Source of the DNA: Treponema sp.
GTDB taxonomy: Bacteria > Spirochaetota > Spirochaetia > Treponematales > Breznakiellaceae
DNA length: 64,000 bases
Assembly: GCA_009781635.1 (NCBI GenBank)
Contig: WQXU01000002.1
Location: forward strand, 1-64,000
Direction of reading: 5' to 3'
Positions 43,610-53,010 of this stretch are shown one piece after another. Both the position numbers and the translations under genes were made by a program. The notes under the pieces were generated by a model, which saw only the letters and a list, made by a program, of their open reading frames with translations, did no database searches and was not told where the DNA came from. The stretch's first letter is position 1, and each line of letters opens with the position of its first letter.

Positions 43610-44470
43610 ATGATTATCAATCACAACTTAAGTGCAATGTTTGCCGACAGGTCCCTTAAAGTTACCCAGACGTTTCTGGATAAGAATATGGAGAAGTTGT
43701 CGAGCGGACTTCGCATCAATCGCGCCGGTGATGATGCTTCGGGATTAGCTGTATCAGAAAAAATGCGCTCCCAAATTCGCGGTTTGAATCAGGCATCTAC
43801 AAATGCCCAGAACGGTATTTCGTTCATTCAAACTACAGAAGGTTATCTGCAGGAATCTCAGGACATTCTCCAGCGTCTCCGTGAATTGGCAGTACAAGCC
43901 TCTAACGGTATTTATTCCGATGAGGACAGACTGTACATCCAGGTTGAAGTATCAGCTCTTGTTGACGAAGTTGACAGAATTGCTTCACACGCGCAATTTA
44001 ACGGAATGAACTTGTTGACCGGACGTTTCGGACGGCCAGTCGGCGAGAATGTGGTTACCGCCTCTATGTGGCTCCATATCGGCGCCAACATGGATCAGCG
44101 CGAGCAAGTATTTATCGGCACAATGACATCAAAGGGTCTTGGTATCCGCAATGTCGGTGACGATACCTTTATAACACTGGCCGATCCGGACAGTGCCAAC
44201 CGTGCCATTGGAACTCTCGACAGGGCTTTGAAAATTCTCAACAAACAGAGAGCCGATCTTGGCGCCTATCAGAATCGCCTTGAACATGCAGTCCGCGGTC
44301 TGGACATTGGAGCAGAAAACATGCAAGCATCAGAGTCCCGCATCCGTGACGCGAACATGGCGAATGAGACAGTCGGTTACACCAAGAACATGATCCTCAC
44401 ACAGTCAGGCACCGCCATGCTGGCACAGGCAAATCAGAGAGGTCAATCGGTTCTTTCGCTTCTGCAGTAA
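43610..44470 (+). CDS. flaB: flagellar core filament protein FlaB
   Basis: A 286-residue spirochaetal periplasmic flagellin of the core type. The N-terminal helix [17 protein letters not shown] and the C-terminal helix ending [17 protein letters not shown] are typical, with almost no variable middle region. I use the ATG at 43610, seven bases after AAGGAG; a longer frame from 43574 runs through hairpin G. It is exported by the flagellar system and has no signal peptide. A sigma-28-like promoter and long structured leader lie upstream, and two strong hairpins lie downstream. Confidence 0.96.
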   Translation: MIINHNLSAMFADRSLKVTQTFLDKNMEKLSSGLRINRAGDDASGLAVSEKMRSQIRGLNQASTNAQNGISFIQTTEGYLQESQDILQRLRELAVQASNGIYSDEDRLYIQVEVSALVDEVDRIASHAQFNGMNLLTGRFGRPVGENVVTASMWLHIGANMDQREQVFIGTMTSKGLGIRNVGDDTFITLADPDSANRAIGTLDRALKILNKQRADLGAYQNRLEHAVRGLDIGAENMQASESRIRDANMANETVGYTKNMILTQSGTAMLAQANQRGQSVLSLLQ

Positions 44471-44480
44471 GCACAGTCGG

Positions 44481-44508
44481 CTATCTGACCGCTTTAACGG
44501 TCAGATAG
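44481..44508 (+). terminator. hairpin after flaB, first of two
   Basis: An 11-bp perfect stem CTATCTGACCG (44481-44491) / CGGTCAGATAG (44498-44508) with a 6-nt loop, ten bases after the flaB stop. With no T-run it probably protects the mRNA 3' end. Confidence 0.6.
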
Positions 44509-44531
44509 TCAGATACGTCTCTCGGAAAGGC

Positions 44532-44570
44532 GCCTGACCACTTAAATGTGGTCAGGCTTCTTTTTTTTTT
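44532..44570 (+). terminator. intrinsic terminator of flaB
   Basis: A 10-bp perfect stem GCCTGACCAC (44532-44541) / GTGGTCAGGC (44548-44557) is followed by TTC and a run of ten T. This is a strong Rho-independent terminator. Confidence 0.9.
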
Positions 44571-44669
44571 AGCGGTTTATCTTTCATACTGTATTAATCA
44601 AATATAAAGCATTTAATTCGCAGGTGGTCAGACGCTTGAGTTTTGTGGTAGAGTAGACGCGGAGGCTTT

Positions 44670-45218
44670 ATGAAAAAATTATTATTTATATTGATGTTAA
44701 CAATTCTGAGCACGGCAGGTATTGCGGCGCAGCAGCCTGCGGCAGAATTAACCTTTACATTCACGCGGCAGAGCGGATCTGCAAGTAACCAGTATGCGGT
44801 CTGGATTGAAGATGCTCAGGGGCAGTTTGTTAAAACGCTTTATGCTGCACGCTGGACAGCTAACGGCGGTTTTAGCCGGAGGCCAACTTCAATTCCGCTC
44901 TGGGTAAATAAATCCGGTCTTTCCGGCATGGCGCGCGCTCAGGTAGACGCTGTAAGCGGAGTTACTCCCAGAACCGGAACGCAAAACTATACATGGGATG
45001 GCACTGACAGCCGGGGCGCGGCAGTTCCGGCAGGTGATTATGTATTGATACTGGAAGGAACACTGCGATGGGAGAATCAGGTTTATTACCGCGCGCCGAT
45101 CCGTCTTGGCTCCGGCGCCTCTGTGCCGCAAATAAGCGTTGAGTACACAACAGGAGAAAGAGACACTACCGCAGAACGCGCAATGATTAGTGATGTCAGG
45201 GTAAGAGTGTTAAGGTAA
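44670..45218 (+). CDS. exported DUF2271-like protein
   Basis: A 182-residue periplasmic protein with a signal peptide (cut near IAA/QQP, about residue 20). It has the DUF2271 pattern: FTFTRQSGSASNQYAVWIEDAQGQFVKTLY, then a FlgD-like segment YTWDGTDSRGAAVPAGDYVL. Such proteins are predicted periplasmic beta proteins of unknown role, sometimes linked to redox functions. It ends at a shared bidirectional terminator. Confidence 0.75.
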   Translation: MKKLLFILMLTILSTAGIAAQQPAAELTFTFTRQSGSASNQYAVWIEDAQGQFVKTLYAARWTANGGFSRRPTSIPLWVNKSGLSGMARAQVDAVSGVTPRTGTQNYTWDGTDSRGAAVPAGDYVLILEGTLRWENQVYYRAPIRLGSGASVPQISVEYTTGERDTTAERAMISDVRVRVLR

Positions 45219-45220
45219 TA

Positions 45221-45249
45221 AAAAAAGCCCCGCTGCCGCGGGGTTTTTT
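45221..45249. terminator. bidirectional terminator
   Basis: AAAAAAGCCCCGC-TGCC-GCGGGGTTTTTT lies between two convergent genes and would act in both directions. Confidence 0.9.
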
Positions 45250-45253
45250 GATA

Positions 45254-45604
45254 CTATCTTTTTCTGAATTTAACTTCGCCGCCTAAAATAATATGAGTAA
45301 GCGTAAGCGAATTCCCGCTTACAGTACCGTTAATAGGACCAACATCATTTGAAATCATTAATACGGTACTGCCAATTACTGTATAAGAACCTTCATCAAA
45401 AACAGATCCTAATAAAGTTATTTCATATGTTGAGGATGAATAGTTAATATTTAAAGGCGAAACAAATATTGGAGGAAGCACGCCATCTACTTCCCATTTT
45501 GTATTACTAAGCGGGTTAACCAGTATATTATTATCACAGCTTGTAAATGTTAAACCAAATACTGTTAAAAAGATCAGCATAACGGTAAAAATAAATCTTT
45601 TCAT
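45254..45604 (-). CDS. small lipoprotein of unknown function
   Basis: A 116-residue protein with a lipoprotein signal peptide (FTSC, cysteine at residue 23) and a short beta-rich domain (NTKWEVDGV, GSYTVIGSTVLM, GTVSGNSLTLTH) like small lipocalin-type treponemal lipoproteins. A plausible ribosome site precedes the ATG. Function unknown. Confidence 0.75.
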   Translation of the reverse strand: MKRFIFTVMLIFLTVFGLTFTSCDNNILVNPLSNTKWEVDGVLPPIFVSPLNINYSSSTYEITLLGSVFDEGSYTVIGSTVLMISNDVGPINGTVSGNSLTLTHIILGGEVKFRKR

Positions 45605-45766
45605 TGTTTCTCTCCTTATCTCATAAACTCAAGTAGGTTTTGCAAACCAGCTTGCCAGAGTGTATTATTTTATAATGAATTGCGTAATATTGTCAAGGAA
45701 TGAATGTTTTCTGTAGGCAGGAAACTTGTCCGCAAACTTCGGTTTACGGACAAGTTTTGTATAAAA

Positions 45767-47955
45767 TCAGTGAACTTTAAACTTTGAAATGGCAGAAATC
45801 AATGTATCAATACTTTCCTTGTTTTTATTGCTTATTTCCCTGACCTGTATTACCGCAGAGTTAATCTCGTTTGCTCCTGATGCCATTTCACTCATGCCGT
45901 TTGTCAGATGCGCTGTCACCTGTTCAAGGTTTTTGCTTTCGTTAATTACTTCCTTGCTGCCATCAAGCATTTCACCTGCGCCGTCCTTTACCTGCTGGGT
46001 GATATTATTAAGTTCACTGACAGCTTCCAGTATCTGCTTGCTGCCTGTTCCCTGTTCTTCCATGGCATTACGTATGTTTCCTTCCTGCAGACTTACGATT
46101 TTTATGCCATCGTCGATTGCTATGAATTTTTCCAGAACATTCTGTGTTGATAAATTAATTTTATCGATGGAGCCTTTTATTTTCTTGAGTACCAAAGATA
46201 TTGTTTTAGACTGCTCGCTGGAACTTTCAGCAAGTTTGCGTATTTCATCAGCTACTACCGCAATCCCTTGCCGGCATCTCCTGCATGCGCAGCTTCAATG
46301 GCGGCATTCATTGAGAGCAGATTCGTCTGGCCTGCAATGTTTTCCATTACAGAGTTTATTTCCAGAAGCCCTTCGGATTCTGTGGAAATTTCATGAATGT
46401 CATTAACTACTTCCTTAAGGCTTGTCCTTCCTACATCGGAAGCTTCGGTTAATTTTTCCACATTCTGGGCATTTCTTATGAGAGTCTGGGTAACCGAACT
46501 TATATTTGCCAGCATTTCTTCAATTGCAGAAGATGATTCAGATACGCTGGCGCTCTGTGCATTTACATGATCAGAAAGTTTGTAAATATTACCTGAAATC
46601 TGCTCCATAGTGGCATTAGTCTGGGTGACACTTGCGCTTTGATTGATGACCTGATTCTTAAGGCTTTGAATATTCGCGGTAATCTCTGTAACCGCCGATG
46701 CAGTTTGATCCATGTTGGCGGAAAGATCGCTGCCAATATCAAAGAGGGAAGTAGCCTGATCCTTTATAGTCCCGATAAGTTTTCGTATTTTATCCAGAGT
46801 AAGGTTAAATGACCGGCTGATATTTCCGATCTCGTCTTTGCTGTCGGCTGTTAAATCGTGTGAGAAATCACCCTCGCCAATAGTGATAAAAACCTTTTCC
46901 ATGGATTTCAGCGGCGCTGTAATTGAGCGTGCTACAAGAGAGACAATAATAGTGATTATTCCCATTATTATTAGGCCAAGAATAATAAGGATTACAGTCA
47001 TACGGTGTACAGGGGCCATCACCGTTTTTTCCGGAACAAGCGTTGCCGCAGCCCAGGGTGTAATGCTGTTCCCTACAGTAAATGGGCGAACGCCGAAGAT
47101 CATCTTGCCGTTCGGTGTTTGCACTGAGGCATCGAATTTTTTACCGTTTTTTACCGAGTCAACCAGATTACCAAGCTGATTTCCCACCATGTCAGCTTCT
47201 GTTTCAACAAAATTTCTGCCCAGCCTGGACGGGTCGGGATGCGCTACGATAATTCCATCATTGCTGAATACTGCTGCAACCCCGTCTCCAAAGGGCCTTA
47301 TTTTCGATACCAGTTCCTGAATATCTGTTAGTTCAATGTCAACGCCGGCTACACCAATAACCTGACTGCCCCGCATGATAGGGACTGTAAGGCTTGTAAT
47401 AAGAACATCATTCCCTCCTACATCATAATGATAAGGCTCAACAACCGCTTCCCTGCCTGATTTTAGGGATGTGTTATAAAAGTCACCTGCGCTTCCTTGA
47501 TCGTCATAATCAACAAGTCCGCTAAGGGTCACTTTGTTATTTACCCGGGAAAAATAACTTACAAACCTTCCTGAGCTGTCTGTTCCCAATGTATTAATAT
47601 ATGCGGCATCCATACCGTCAAGGGCATTAGGTTCATATGCCGCCCAAACCCCCACTAAATCGGGATTTTCCAGGGCCAGACTGTAAAGCATGGAATTGAG
47701 CAAATCACGCCGTTCTGCAGGATTTACAGTATCAAAATTGGATAAAATCTTCCCCAGAGCCTGAATTTGATTTAAAGGAACTTCTATCCATATTTTGATT
47801 TGATTTCCGGCATTTTCGGTGATTTCACCGGAATTATCCTTTGCCAGAGTGCCGATTTGGTTTGAACTGAATGCTAAGGAACCTATTGTCAAACCGCCGA
47901 TGCAAACCAAATTTACCGTAGTGATAATAATAATCAATTTCATTCCAATTTTCAT
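45767..47955 (-). pseudogene. methyl-accepting chemotaxis protein broken by a frameshift
   Basis: The first 566 codons (47955 to 46255) encode a transmembrane chemoreceptor: helix near 8-30, double-Cache sensor (DFYNTSLKSGREAVVEPYHYD is typical), helix near 320-345, HAMP, and the start of the signalling domain to NAAIEAAHAGDAGKG, then a stop. The missing continuation, IAVVADEIRKLAESSSEQSKTIS, is present in the next frame and runs to 45767. One missing base near 46257 explains this. As read, the receptor loses its CheA-contacting tip. This may be a real mutation, phase variation or a sequencing error. The downstream fragment alone has an ATG at 46195. Confidence 0.85.
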
Positions 47956-48086
47956 AAATTTACCTCTTATATATAAAAATCAAAATATTAATTAAAAGAG
48001 TCAAGGAAAAAAACATGTTTTATTCCATTTCATGTTAAAATGAAAAATAAATAATTAACGCAAAATAGTATGGTATAATATTTATA

Positions 48087-49619
48087 ATGAAGTTGTTTTA
48101 TATGAAAAAGTTTTTATTTTTATTTGTTCTCTTCATATTGACGGGTTTTACTGTTTGCGAGAGTTTTGACAATTCCAGCGCGGGAGAACCCGGAGATGAG
48201 GTTTGGAGAACGAACTCAGTTGTCTCACTTGTAAGAGCGCGGGCATCTATAACGGATGCGGCGCAATTCACTTATAGTGATGTAAAAACCCTTGTTGCAG
48301 AAGCGGTAGAACTTGCTGGCGGTTTTGAGGGTATTGTGAAATACGGCGATACAGTTGTACTCAAGCCGAACCTGGTAACAACTTATTATAATTGGGGTAA
48401 TACAAGTGTAATTCCCCCTTTAGCAAACGGCGTTTATACTGACTGGCGAGTGGTGCAGGCAACGGCTGAGCTTGTCAGGGAAATTATTGGTCCTAAGGGC
48501 GCTGAAGGTTCCGGTAAAATTCTTGTTATGGAAGGGAGCGGCTCACCGGGCAATGCGACTGCTACAGTGACAAATTTTATCAATGCAGGTTATAACGCGG
48601 TGAATCTCACAGCGGTAGATGAAATTATTGCTCTTGAAAGTGAGGGCGCATGGGTGGGCGCAGGGGTTGCTTCAGGCGCACAGGCGGATTATGTTACCAG
48701 AGTCAGACTGGATAATTTTAGATACAGATCAGCTGCAGGCGCATATTATACTTACTATAAAAATGACGGCGTTTATTATGTAAATAAAAAAATGTATGAG
48801 GCGGATGCGCTCATCTGCATTCCCGTACTAAAAAATCACTGGCACGCAGTATTCACAGGCAGTATAAAAAATATATCAATAGGCGCAGCTCCGCCGAGAA
48901 TTTACGGAATAAGCAGAACCAATGTCGGACGCAATAATATGGTGAATCATAATACAATTAGTTTGCATGAATGGATTGCAGATTATTTTTCGTGCATCCC
49001 GGCAACATTTACAATAATGGACGGATTGCAGGGACTTGAAAGGGGCCCTCTTCCAAGTGCGGCAAATGCAAGAATTCTTGCAAACTCGCATAAAAATTTG
49101 CGTGTAATACTTGCATCAAAAGACGCCCTTGCCCTTGATACTGTTGCAACAAATATTATTAACCATAATTACACTACAGTTCCCTATCTTGTTTATCTGA
49201 CAGAAAGAGGCCAGGCCGGTACAAATCCAAATAATCAAAGAGTTTTGTTAAACGGGAATCCCAGAAATATAACTGTGCTCGGGAATGTAAGAGTCGATGA
49301 CATAAGGTCAAATTACGCCGGCGCCTTACAGTCGCCTTTCGGAGCAGCGCTCACAAACGCGCAGTTAGCCAAGCCGTCTTTAACGATTCAATCAGCGGTA
49401 TTTGCCGGACAGGATTTAAAATTAAACCTTGTTGTTTCAAGCAATACTATTAAAGCGGATATTTATATTGGCGGCAAATACGCAGGAAGCGTCAGGGATA
49501 ATTTAAATGACATAACGATTGACGCTTCCAAATTCGCAGACGGCGCTCACGAAATAACAGTATATTCATATACCAGATTTATGGCTCATGCGGCAGCGTC
49601 TGCTGCGGCTGTAAAATAA
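48087..49619 (+). CDS. exported DUF362 domain protein
   Basis: A 510-residue protein with a hydrophobic N-terminus (MKKFLFLFVLFILTGFTVC from codon 6, so the real start may be 48102), likely a lipoprotein. The DUF362 domain shows VVLKPNLVT, ILVMEGSGSPG, ICIPVLKNHWHAVFTGSIKN and MDGLQGLERGP. The C-terminal 80 residues are an extra beta domain. DUF362 proteins are often linked to iron-sulfur chemistry but this one has no ferredoxin motif. Function unknown. Confidence 0.8.
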   Translation: MKLFYMKKFLFLFVLFILTGFTVCESFDNSSAGEPGDEVWRTNSVVSLVRARASITDAAQFTYSDVKTLVAEAVELAGGFEGIVKYGDTVVLKPNLVTTYYNWGNTSVIPPLANGVYTDWRVVQATAELVREIIGPKGAEGSGKILVMEGSGSPGNATATVTNFINAGYNAVNLTAVDEIIALESEGAWVGAGVASGAQADYVTRVRLDNFRYRSAAGAYYTYYKNDGVYYVNKKMYEADALICIPVLKNHWHAVFTGSIKNISIGAAPPRIYGISRTNVGRNNMVNHNTISLHEWIADYFSCIPATFTIMDGLQGLERGPLPSAANARILANSHKNLRVILASKDALALDTVATNIINHNYTTVPYLVYLTERGQAGTNPNNQRVLLNGNPRNITVLGNVRVDDIRSNYAGALQSPFGAALTNAQLAKPSLTIQSAVFAGQDLKLNLVVSSNTIKADIYIGGKYAGSVRDNLNDITIDASKFADGAHEITVYSYTRFMAHAAASAAAVK

Positions 49620-49708
49620 ACTGTACCGCTATTTAAAAGAGGCTTAATATTTTTTACTGGCACTGGTTTGTATCGTTAATACCTGAATTTTTCCAGACAT
49701 GCTTGGAT

Positions 49709-50554
49709 ATGTTAATCAGGTTTTTGCCTTATTTTATCGCGGGAATAATGGCTGGAGAATTTATAAAATTTGCTTCATGGACAAAGATTATTTATAAATG
49801 GGTATCAAAATCTCCTTCCAAAGCTGTAGTATCGGCTTCTGTCATCGGAATAATATCACCGCTTTGCACATACGGGACAATTCCCATAGTAATGGAGCTG
49901 TATAAAAGCAAAGTCCGTATTTCGCCTCTTATTGCATTTTTGGCGGCATCATCATTAATGAATCCTCAGCTTTTTATAATGACAGCCGGCGGTATAAATC
50001 TTGAGATGGCAATAGTGCGTACATCCGCCGTGTTTATATTCAGTTTGGCAACGGGAATGCTTGTGTTTTTAATTCCAGAAAAATATCTGGTTAGAAAAAA
50101 TATCAGCTTTTATGAGGATGGCGGCTGCGCAATAATAAACAGGGAAAAAAAGTTTTTTATTGCTAAACAGTATTTATTAAACTGTTTAAAAAATATAAAA
50201 AGTATTGGGCCTTATTTACTCGTAGGGGTAGCTATAGGCGCAGTTGTAATTGTTTATGTACCGCAGGATCTTGTATGGCATGCGCTTCGGGCAGGACGCA
50301 TACAGTCCATTCTTGCCGGAGCACTTTTGGGTATTCCCATGAATGCCTGCGGAGGCAGCGCAATACCTTTTGTTGAAGCCATGATACTAAACGGCATGGG
50401 CAAGGGCACAGCGCTGGCCTTTTTTATCGTGGGTCCTGCTTTGCGTCCTGCTCCGTTAATGGCAATGGCAGCATTGTTTACTCCGCTGTTATTGCTGGGA
50501 TATGGTGTGTTCCTTGTTTTTTCGTCTGTTATAATGGGGTTGATTTATGTTTAA
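49709..50554 (+). CDS. permease of the DUF318/ArsP-like family
   Basis: A 281-residue membrane protein with about eight helices. Two inverted motifs typical of this permease family are present: SPLCTYGTIPI near residues 50-60 and PMNACGGSAIPFVEAMI near 210-226. Relatives export arsenicals or metals, but the substrate here is unknown. I use the ATG at 49709 over the TTG at 49703; neither has a good ribosome site. Confidence 0.8.
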   Translation: MLIRFLPYFIAGIMAGEFIKFASWTKIIYKWVSKSPSKAVVSASVIGIISPLCTYGTIPIVMELYKSKVRISPLIAFLAASSLMNPQLFIMTAGGINLEMAIVRTSAVFIFSLATGMLVFLIPEKYLVRKNISFYEDGGCAIINREKKFFIAKQYLLNCLKNIKSIGPYLLVGVAIGAVVIVYVPQDLVWHALRAGRIQSILAGALLGIPMNACGGSAIPFVEAMILNGMGKGTALAFFIVGPALRPAPLMAMAALFTPLLLLGYGVFLVFSSVIMGLIYV

Positions 50555-50645
50555 AATAAAGGGACTGCCGGTTAATGCGGCAATTAATTATGCTGGAAAT
50601 ATTACAGACGAAATCAAGTTATTATTTACCGGAAGGAGAATATAA
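50547..50645 (+). CDS. possible 32-residue protein overlapping the permease stop
   Basis: An ATG frame begins inside the last codons of the permease, preceded by GGGG, and ends one base before the next lipoprotein start. The peptide starts MFKIKGLPVNAAINYAG. The overlap suggests coupling, but the length is too short to be sure. It could be a fragment of a small partner protein. Confidence 0.3.
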   Translation: MFKIKGLPVNAAINYAGNITDEIKLLFTGRRI

Positions 50646-50646
50646 A

Positions 50647-51186
50647 TTGAAAAATAATATAATATTATTGTTTTTGATATTATTACCGGTGTTAGTCTCA
50701 TGTGAAGCGGCTCATAAAAAAGCAAATGATTTTGTAAATCTTTTCCGCTCTGTTTCAGAAAATGATAATGTTGAATATGTTACCTTGCCTAATGGTACAA
50801 TGCTTGATAAAAGAATTAACGAAGATACCGCCGTTATGATATTTAAACGTTTTGAAGCCATAGAAAATGGGGATATAAAAGCTTTCAGAGCAACGCTGGC
50901 AGAAGCGCAGGATGGAGTTGATTACTATTATCAGCTGAATTTATTATTTATATTTTTTGGAGACTTCCTCGGTATTGATTACGATGCTTTTGTTCATGCA
51001 GTTGAAAACAGCGGGGAGGAATTGGAAAAAATATCAGATGCATTGTTCCGCGGCGAATATCCTTTAAGAAACAGGAATACAAAATTGCATATAAAAAAAA
51101 TAGATGTATCAGAAGTTGGCGGATTAATAGTAACAGTAATTAACAGTGAAAACGAAGAAATTATTTATAATTTTACACATTATTAA
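50647..51186 (+). CDS. lipoprotein of unknown function
   Basis: A 179-residue protein. I choose the TTG at 50647, eight bases after AAGGAG, because it gives a compact lipoprotein signal (KNNIILLFLILLPVLVSC). Upstream codons to 50575 would bury the signal. The mature part is acidic and helical with no family I recognise (NDNVEYVTLPNGTMLDKRINEDTA). Confidence 0.65.
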   Translation: MKNNIILLFLILLPVLVSCEAAHKKANDFVNLFRSVSENDNVEYVTLPNGTMLDKRINEDTAVMIFKRFEAIENGDIKAFRATLAEAQDGVDYYYQLNLLFIFFGDFLGIDYDAFVHAVENSGEELEKISDALFRGEYPLRNRNTKLHIKKIDVSEVGGLIVTVINSENEEIIYNFTHY

Positions 51187-51207
51187 TAATGAGTTATAAT
51201 AATAAAT

Positions 51208-52968
51208 ATGAAAGTAATTGATATAAGCGTAAGCAATCCCCCTGAGGCTGGGGAAGGGTGGATCTATAAAGACAATGTTTACACAGTTTTTACACGGGCG
51301 GATATTACCGTTACGGGAAAGAATAAGGGAAACCGGCGCATCGTAGTTCAGGAGGATGCGGTAAACGTTAAGCTCACATTGAAAAATTTGAATCTTGAAA
51401 CCACAGAGAAAATAGCGCTTGAAATCGGCGATTGTGCGCATGTATGGCTTACACTTGACGGCGATAATACTCTTGCGCCAAAAGGTCATTGTATCTATGG
51501 CAGAAATAAATCCAAAATTACAATAGACGGCGGCGGCAGTTTAAAGGCAAACGGCTGGTTAGCCGGAGGAATCTATGCCCACGAACTTACGATAAACGGC
51601 GGGAAAATCACAGTAAGCGCTGTACACAACGGCATCGTCATAGATCTCAGATATATGACCATAAACGGCGGGGAGCTTTCGGTTGCAGGGCGCAAGGCTG
51701 AAGGATACGGGCTTCAATCGTCAGCTATGTCTGGTTATACACTTGTAATAAACGGCGGAACGGTTACAGCGGAAAGCAACAGTTCAGTAATATCTTTTCA
51801 AGATATTGTAATAAACGGCGGAACGGTAAAGGCAACAGCGCTTAAAGACAGTGCAAGCGCGGCAATAGGCGGCGCAGGTCCAAGAGCTGCTGAACACGGA
51901 CCTGTCATTACCATAAACGGCGGAACAGTTACAGCGGTTTGCATACCAAAAAAAAGAGGCGCAGGAATAGGTTCGACAATGGATCATGCGTATTGCGGCA
52001 TATTGGTTATGAACGGAAACGCAGTTGTACATGCATCATCTTTAGAGCATTATGCAAAAAAGCGTGCTGTTAAAACAAACATAGACGGCGTTAAGAGCGG
52101 AGTTCTTTATGAAGGAGAAAACTGTGTCTTTAATAACCCTGGTCAAGCACCGCAAATACCTCCCAGGGAAATTTCTCCTGACAGTTACGAAGGTTACGCA
52201 TTAAGCGACGGATTTGAAATGATAAAAGTCCAGCCCGGAACATTTACCATGGGCTGCGAGTGTAAAGCGGAAAAATGCGGTTGTTCAAATGATGAACGCC
52301 CGGCTCACCGGGTTACTCTAACGGACGAATTCCTTATAGGCGTATATCCTGTTACACGGGCGCAATGGAAAGAAATTATGGGCGAGCTTACACAGCCGCC
52401 TGCTCCGTCCGGCGATGATTTAACTCCTATAGATTGTGTGAGTTGGCTGCAAGTTATGGAATTTATAGCCAAGCTAAACCAAAAGACCGGGAAAAGTTAC
52501 CGCCTGCCCACAGAAGCCGAGTGGGAATTCGCAGCCCGGGGAGGAATAAAAAGCAAGGGCTTCAAGTATTCGGGAAGCAATGATATTGCCGAAGTTTATT
52601 GGGGAGGAAGCCTTGGATTTAAAAAGACAAACATTCCAAGCCCTATAGGACTTATGAAACCTAACGAGCTTGGCATCCATGATATGACAGGGATTCTTTT
52701 GGAATGGGTTTATGACAGCCATGACGATTATACTGCCGAACCCAAGATTAATCCGGTAAGGGCAGCTGACAGGTCAAGTGTGATGCGGGGAATAATGAAC
52801 ACCATCAATACAAAAAATGCAAACAATACTGTTAGTTCAAGGAATAATAATCGGCATAACGAACAAAAAGATTCAAACAAATGCGGTTTTGGCTTTCGCC
52901 TTTGCCTCTCCGCTCCGGACGGCGCAATCGCGCAAGCAATAAAAAAAGCTGAAGCCGAACTGGAATAG
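51208..52968 (+). CDS. beta-helix repeat protein fused to an FGE-sulfatase (SUMF1) domain
   Basis: A 586-residue two-part protein. Residues 1-310 carry repeats with INGG(T/K/E) turns (for example LTINGGKITVS, MTINGGELSVA, VVINGGTVTA-like) forming a right-handed beta-helix like carbohydrate-binding domain 4 proteins. Residues about 335-575 are a formylglycine-generating-enzyme-like domain (MIKVQPGTFTMG, YPVTRAQWKEIMG, RLPTEAEWEFAARGG, GFRLCLS). A four-cysteine insert CECKAEKCGC follows TFTMG. No signal peptide is seen. The enzymatic residues of true FGE are not evident, so a binding role is likely. Confidence 0.8.
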   Translation: MKVIDISVSNPPEAGEGWIYKDNVYTVFTRADITVTGKNKGNRRIVVQEDAVNVKLTLKNLNLETTEKIALEIGDCAHVWLTLDGDNTLAPKGHCIYGRNKSKITIDGGGSLKANGWLAGGIYAHELTINGGKITVSAVHNGIVIDLRYMTINGGELSVAGRKAEGYGLQSSAMSGYTLVINGGTVTAESNSSVISFQDIVINGGTVKATALKDSASAAIGGAGPRAAEHGPVITINGGTVTAVCIPKKRGAGIGSTMDHAYCGILVMNGNAVVHASSLEHYAKKRAVKTNIDGVKSGVLYEGENCVFNNPGQAPQIPPREISPDSYEGYALSDGFEMIKVQPGTFTMGCECKAEKCGCSNDERPAHRVTLTDEFLIGVYPVTRAQWKEIMGELTQPPAPSGDDLTPIDCVSWLQVMEFIAKLNQKTGKSYRLPTEAEWEFAARGGIKSKGFKYSGSNDIAEVYWGGSLGFKKTNIPSPIGLMKPNELGIHDMTGILLEWVYDSHDDYTAEPKINPVRAADRSSVMRGIMNTINTKNANNTVSSRNNNRHNEQKDSNKCGFGFRLCLSAPDGAIAQAIKKAEAELE

Positions 52969-53010
52969 AAAATTATTAGCAGCGTGTCAGATTATAGATA
53001 TGCGTTAACA

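Noticed and set aside
46255-47955. Stand-alone chemoreceptor lacking a signalling tip
   Set aside because: The missing part follows directly in another frame, so a frameshifted single gene is the simpler reading.
51208-52150. Tandem DNA repeats in the INGG region
   Set aside because: The repetition is at protein level (beta-helix turns) with diverged DNA, not a true nucleotide tandem array.
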